Source: an uncultured Campylobacteraceae bacterium
GTDB taxonomy: Bacteria > Campylobacterota > Campylobacteria > Campylobacterales > Arcobacteraceae
Reading direction: 5' to 3'
Assembly: GCA_913057765.1 (NCBI GenBank)
Contig: CAJXPH010000092.1
Location: 1 to 9,951 of the forward strand
Length of the DNA stretch: 9,951 nt
Shown: positions 6,066 to 9,951 of the stretch, piece by piece
Numbering within the stretch: position 1 is the first letter of the stretch
How the letters are laid out: each line of letters starts with the position of its first letter
Notes under the pieces: model-generated
What the model was told of the DNA's origin: nothing
The model's database searches: none
What the model saw: only the letters and a program-made list of their open reading frames with translations
Position numbers and translations under genes: made by a program

Positions 6066-7442
6066 ATGGGTACTAATAACCATCCAGAAAATGCTGCAAA
6101 ATTTGTAGCAAATGACGAAAGAATGCATTGGCATGACAAAGCATTATGGTTTGTAAGAGAAAAAAGAGACCTTGCAAGTAAATCTATCCCAGAATGGGAA
6201 CAGTTAAGAAGTTTTGCGGATCAAATTAAAACTCATACAATGAGTAATTTAGACAAGTACCTTCTACAATTTGAAGAGAATGCTACTAAAAGAGGAATAA
6301 CAGTTCATTGGGCTAAAGATGCACAAGAACATAATGAAATTGTACATAAACTTTTAAGTGCAAAGAATGTTACAAAACTTGTAAAATCAAAATCAATGTT
6401 AACAGAAGAGTGTCATTTAAATCCATACTTAGAAAGTAGAGGAATTAAAGTTATTGATACTGACTTAGGTGAAAGAATCGTTCAGTTAAGAGATGAACCA
6501 CCTTCTCATATTGTACTGCCAGCAATTCATCTAAAAAAATCTGATGTATCAGATACTTTTCATGAACATTTAGGAACAGAAAAAGGGAATGATGATCCTA
6601 CTTATCTTACTCGAGCAGCAAGAGCTTCTTTAAGAGAAGATTTTCTAACAGCAGAAGCTGGGTTAACCGGAGTTAATTTTGCAATTGCAGAAACAGGTGG
6701 AGTTGTAGTTTGTACAAATGAAGGAAATGCTGATATGGGGGCGTCTGTTCCTAATCTTCATATTGCTTCAATGGGAATTGAAAAAATCATTCCAAGAGTT
6801 GAAGATTTATCTGTATTTACAAGACTTCTTGCTCGTAGTGCAACAGGACAACCAATTACATCATATACATCGCATTTTCATGGACCAATTGAAGGTGGGC
6901 AAATGCATGTTATCATTGTAGATAATAAAAGAACACCTTTTTTACAATCTGAATCTTACAAAAAAGCTTTAAATTGTATTAGATGTGGAGCTTGTATGAA
7001 TACATGTCCAATTTATAGAAGATCTGGTGGACATTCGTATGAGTATGTTATTCCAGGACCTATTGGTTCAACACTAGCAACTTTTAGAGACCCTAAAAAA
7101 CATAAAACTTTATCATTTGCTTGTACTCTTTGTGGGTCTTGTACAAATGTATGTCCAGTGAAAATTGATTTAGATTCTCAACTTTATACACATAGACAAG
7201 ATTTAAGAGAAAAGAATATTATCTCAAATCAAAAAAGATTAGGTATGCAAGCTGCTGTTTGGTTAATGTCAAAACCAGCTCTATTTAATTTTGTAGGAAA
7301 AGTTGGTAGAAAAGTTGTTCCTATGCTTCCAAAAGGACTTATATATAATAAATTTAATATCTGGGGAAAACAAAGAGATTTACCAAATATGCCAGAGAAG
7401 AGTTTTAAAGATTTATATAAAGAAGGATTAAAAGATGACTAG
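6066..7442 (+). CDS. lutB: L-lactate oxidation iron-sulfur protein LutB (LldF family)
   Basis: LutB is the large ferredoxin-containing subunit of the LutABC lactate oxidation complex. The 458-residue protein has an N-terminal LUD-type domain (about 70-295, with KSKSMLTEE, the DLGERIVQL segment and the AETGGVVVCTNEGN stretch typical of LutB). It is followed by two 4Fe-4S ferredoxin motifs: C304, C307, C310, C314 (CIRCGACMNTCP) and C353, C356, C359, C363 (CTLCGSCTNVCP). The C-terminal 80 residues are the usual extension after the clusters. A very strong ribosome binding site, GGGGAGGT (6053-6060), overlaps the end of lutA. The end of lutB overlaps lutC by 8 bases. No signal peptide or membrane helix is seen, so it is cytoplasmic or peripheral to the membrane. 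Confidence 0.95.
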   Translation: MGTNNHPENAAKFVANDERMHWHDKALWFVREKRDLASKSIPEWEQLRSFADQIKTHTMSNLDKYLLQFEENATKRGITVHWAKDAQEHNEIVHKLLSAKNVTKLVKSKSMLTEECHLNPYLESRGIKVIDTDLGERIVQLRDEPPSHIVLPAIHLKKSDVSDTFHEHLGTEKGNDDPTYLTRAARASLREDFLTAEAGLTGVNFAIAETGGVVVCTNEGNADMGASVPNLHIASMGIEKIIPRVEDLSVFTRLLARSATGQPITSYTSHFHGPIEGGQMHVIIVDNKRTPFLQSESYKKALNCIRCGACMNTCPIYRRSGGHSYEYVIPGPIGSTLATFRDPKKHKTLSFACTLCGSCTNVCPVKIDLDSQLYTHRQDLREKNIISNQKRLGMQAAVWLMSKPALFNFVGKVGRKVVPMLPKGLIYNKFNIWGKQRDLPNMPEKSFKDLYKEGLKDD

Positions 7443-8019
7443 TAAAGAACAAATACTTCAAAGTATAAGAACTAATAATGTTGTTAAGGATAATCCTCTT
7501 CCAGAATATACAAATTTCGGATTAACATTTGACGACAAATTTAGTAAATTTACAACTATGCTAGAAAGTGTAGGAGGGAAAGCTTTAGTAATCAAAAAAG
7601 AAGAACTAGATGTAACAATAAAAAAGATTTATCCTGATGAAAAGATAATTTCAACAAACGTTGATATTTGTAATTTAGGAAATTTTGATTCTAACAATGA
7701 AGATGATCCACATAATCTAAAAGATATTGATTTAGCAGTGGTAAAAGGTGAATTTGCAGTTACTGAAAATGGTGCAGTTTGGTTAAAAAATAGTGAAAAT
7801 AGACACCGAAGTTTATATTTCATTGCTCAAAATATTGTATTAGTTGTGGACAAAAATTCATTACTTAATAATATGCACGAAGCATATGATTTAATTTCAT
7901 TTGAGAACTCTACTTACGGCGTATTTGTAAGTGGACCATCAAAAACAGCAGACATTGAACAATCTTTAGTTATTGGTGCCCATGGACCAAAGTCTGGATA
8001 TGTTATTTTTGTTGAATAA
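7435..8019 (+). CDS. lutC: Lactate utilization protein LutC (LUD domain)
   Basis: LutC is the third component of the LutABC complex; it contains a LUD domain but no iron-sulfur motif, and its exact chemical role is not settled. This copy is 194 residues, slightly short for the family. The LUD features are in the second half: DLAVVKGEFAVTENGAVWL (about 101-119), a mid-domain hydrophobic strand IVLVVDKN, and the C-terminal signature IEQSLVIGAHGPKSGYVIFV, close to the IVxGxHGPxxxxVIL pattern of LutC/YkgG proteins. AGAAGGA (7421-7427) lies seven bases before the ATG, inside the end of lutB, and the 8-base overlap with lutB indicates one transcript and coupled translation. Confidence comes from the combination with lutA and lutB. 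Confidence 0.92.
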   Translation: MTSKEQILQSIRTNNVVKDNPLPEYTNFGLTFDDKFSKFTTMLESVGGKALVIKKEELDVTIKKIYPDEKIISTNVDICNLGNFDSNNEDDPHNLKDIDLAVVKGEFAVTENGAVWLKNSENRHRSLYFIAQNIVLVVDKNSLLNNMHEAYDLISFENSTYGVFVSGPSKTADIEQSLVIGAHGPKSGYVIFVE

Positions 8020-8026
8020 TGATATA

Positions 8027-8059
8027 ATTTAAACCATATGACAAGACTAGGGTTTAAAT
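8027..8059 (+). promoter_or_regulatory. 9-bp perfect inverted repeat overlapping the kinase start codon
   Basis: ATTTAAACC (8027-8035) and GGTTTAAAT (8051-8059) are perfect complements around a 15-base loop. The right arm contains part of the only ribosome binding candidate (AGGG, 8049-8052) and the first two bases of the ATG (8058-8060). A TATAAT sits at 8023-8028, touching the left arm. As RNA the hairpin would hide the translation start; as DNA it could be an operator. It might also end lut transcription, but no T-run follows. Confidence 0.6.
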
Positions 8060-9901
8060 GAGAAAATTATTTATATTATTTATACTATTATTAAACTTTT
8101 TATATGCCGCTAATAAAGAAGTATTATTACTTCATTCATACCATAAAGGGTATAAATGGAGTGACGATATTTCTAAAGCTGTCGAAGATAAATTCAAAAC
8201 TAATAATAACATTGAACTTACAACTTTATATATGGATACAAAAAGAATTGTAGGACCCATATATCTTGATAAACTCGCAGACTTATACAAAGAACAACTT
8301 TCGCGTAGAAACTTTGATTTAATAATTGCAAGTGATAATAACGCTTTTGATTTTGCAATAAGATATCATGAGTATCTTTTTAAAGATTTACCTGTATTAT
8401 TTACAGGAATCAACAATTTTGAAAAAGCACAACTTGCCGAAAATTATATGACAAGATATATGACAGGAGTTGTAGAACAAGTTGATTTAGAAAAAAACTT
8501 TGAACTAATCCTAAACCTACATCCTAAATTAAAAAAACTTGTCATTGTAAATGATAGGTCTAAGACTGGATATGCAATAAAACGGGATTTACGACCAATA
8601 ATTAAAAAATATTCTAAAAAAGTAGAGATTGAATATATAGACGATATAGCAATAGAAAATCTTCAGAAAAAGGCTTCTAAACTAGATGATGATACCGTTA
8701 TACTTTTCGTACTTCTTTTTAAAGATAAAACAGGAAAATACTTTACTTATAAACAAAGTTTAGAAGAGTTAAGAGAAACAAGTGTAGTTCCCATATATGG
8801 ACTTTGGGATTTTTATTTAGATTTTGGAATTGTTGGTGGACTTTTAACTTCTGCAACAGCCCAAGGTAATGCAGTATCAGACATGGCTCTGCAAGTGTTA
8901 AATGGCAGACATATAAAAGATATACCTATCTTAGAAAAATCTCCGAATAAATACCTTTTTGATTATGATGAATTAAATAGATTTAATATAAATGTAGATG
9001 AGCATATTGAAGATTATGAAATAATAAATGAACCCCATGGATTCTTTAGAAAATATACAAAATTAGTAGTTCTAACTTTAACCATAATTCTTGTTCTGAC
9101 AATAATGGTTTTTTCTATGAAAGCAAATATACAAAGAAGAAAAATAGTAGAGAAAGATCTACAAAATAGAATTAAATTTGATAAAGTATTATTAGATACT
9201 CTTCCTAATCCAATTTATTATAAAAATAAAGAAGGTAAGTTCTTAGGCTGTAATAAAGCATTTTCAAACTTATTAAATATTACAAAGAAAGATGTGATAG
9301 GAAAGACTGCTCATGATTTTTTCTCCCCAGATATTGCAAAGAGAAATGAAGAAGTAGATCAGGAGTTACTAGAAACACTAGGAACAAATACCTCTGAAGT
9401 AACTCTTCACTTATCAAACAATCATATGAAACATGTAATTATTAACAAAGCCGTATACTTAAATAACGATGCTTCTATCGGTGGAATAGTTTGTATTTTA
9501 GATGATATTACAGAACGTATACAACAAAAACAATTTTTAATCCAACAAGGTAAGTTAGCAGAAATGGGTGATATGGTTGCAGCAATAGCACACCAATGGA
9601 ATGAGCCATTAGTTGAATTATCTGCTCAAGTACAAGATATCCAAACTTCTTATTTACTAAATGAACTAAAAGATATTGATGTTAAAGATTTTGTTAATGA
9701 TTCAATGATACAAATAAAATATATGTCACAAACATTAAGTGATTTTAGAAACTTCTTAAAACCTTCCACTAAAAAGATACTTTTTTCAATAAGAAAGGCT
9801 TTTGAAGATATATTTGAAATTATAGGAAAGCAAATTTTTTACTCAAATATTAATATGACAATTAATTATGATAATGAAGACGAAGAGTTATTAATATATG
9901 G
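8058..9901 (+). CDS. Membrane sensor histidine kinase with periplasmic ABC-type substrate-binding domain (3' truncated)
   Basis: The reading frame is open from the ATG at 8058 to the end of genomic sequence, giving about 614 residues; the ATPase domain is lost at the contig edge. Residues 1-17 are a signal peptide ending in FLYA. Residues about 20-325 (VLLLHSYHKGYKW...) resemble the ABC-type substrate-binding sensor domain found on many two-component sensors, and should lie in the periplasm. A single membrane helix spans about 336-357. A PAS domain follows (about 374-490; LLDTLPNPIYYKNKEGKFLGCN, closing in ILDDITERIQQ). The dimerisation helix then carries H512 in AIAHQWNEPL, an AHQW-type H-box. 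LLIYG just before the break is the usual beginning of the HATPase N-box. The expected partner response regulator is not in view. The ligand is unknown; proximity to lutABC is only a hint. The frame runs on into adapter sequence, so residues after about G615 are false. Confidence 0.88.
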
Positions 9902-9951
9902 CTGTCTCTTATACACATCTCCGAGCCCACGAGACCAGAGAGGATCTCGTA
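9902..9951. other. Illumina Nextera adapter contamination at the contig end (not genomic)
   Basis: Bases 9902-9920 are the 19-bp Tn5 mosaic end CTGTCTCTTATACACATCT. Bases 9921-9935 are CCGAGCCCACGAGAC, the rest of the Nextera read-2 adapter in reverse complement. Bases 9936-9943 (CAGAGAGG) are an 8-base i7 index, which I recall as N708. Bases 9944-9951 (ATCTCGTA) are the start of the P7 flow-cell sequence. Order and lengths match the library construct exactly, and base composition jumps from AT-rich to GC-rich at the junction. Translated in the kinase frame it gives CLLYTSPSPRD, a well-known artefact peptide at the ends of database proteins. Confidence 0.98.

Noticed and set aside
9585..9620. 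Kinase H-box AHQWNEPL as a degenerate, inactive site
   Set aside because: The histidine is present with Pro at the normal +5 position, and HQW-type boxes are common on active kinases in this phylum; Asn-Glu in place of Arg-Gln is a mild variation.
9902..9920. Transposon end (Tn5 mosaic end) as a sign of a natural mobile element
   Set aside because: It is followed by adapter, index and P7 bases of a sequencing library, so it comes from tagmentation and not from a resident transposon.

Overview
The window is AT-rich bacterial DNA with short intergenic gaps and purine-rich ribosome binding sites. The gene repertoire points to Campylobacterota, most likely an Arcobacter-type genome: an accB-accC pair, a LutABC lactate oxidation operon and a histidine kinase with an AHQW-type H-box. 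This placement rests on protein character as I remember it, not on a search. The right end is not genomic. Bases 9902-9951 are an Illumina Nextera adapter with an index, so the window is the edge of a short-read contig and the last gene is cut there.

Layout, left to right. 1-178 is non-coding and carries a promoter for a small, very basic orphan protein (179-388, +). A short hairpin separates it from a convergent block on the minus strand, which reads from right to left: accB (4021-3566), accC (3556-2204), an intrinsic terminator, a 240-base leader or intergenic region, and a DEAD-box RNA helicase (1963-419). The helicase ends in an RGG tail encoded by a 15-bp tandem repeat. A divergent 221-bp spacer (4022-4242) with an 18-bp direct repeat separates accB from the rightward genes. 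These are a dCMP deaminase (4243-4677) with a class I methyltransferase 3 bases behind it (4681-5250), then lutA-lutB-lutC (5321-8019), tightly packed with gaps of +1 and -8 bases. Last is the start of a membrane sensor histidine kinase (8058-9901, truncated).

How the genes work together. AccB and AccC are the biotin carrier and biotin carboxylase halves of acetyl-CoA carboxylase, the first step of fatty acid synthesis; the carboxyltransferase subunits are not here. LutA, LutB and LutC form the iron-sulfur L-lactate oxidation complex, which passes lactate electrons towards respiration. No lactate permease or LutR-type regulator is visible, so the adjacent kinase is a candidate, unproven, for sensing a related nutrient. 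The helicase is a housekeeping or cold-adaptation RNA remodeller.

I do not see a convincing undescribed multi-gene system. The points most worth a second look are the adapter artefact and the false protein tail it creates, the inverted repeat over the kinase start codon, the T-tract inside the small gene's promoter, the RGG repeat array, and the 18-bp direct repeat in the divergent spacer.
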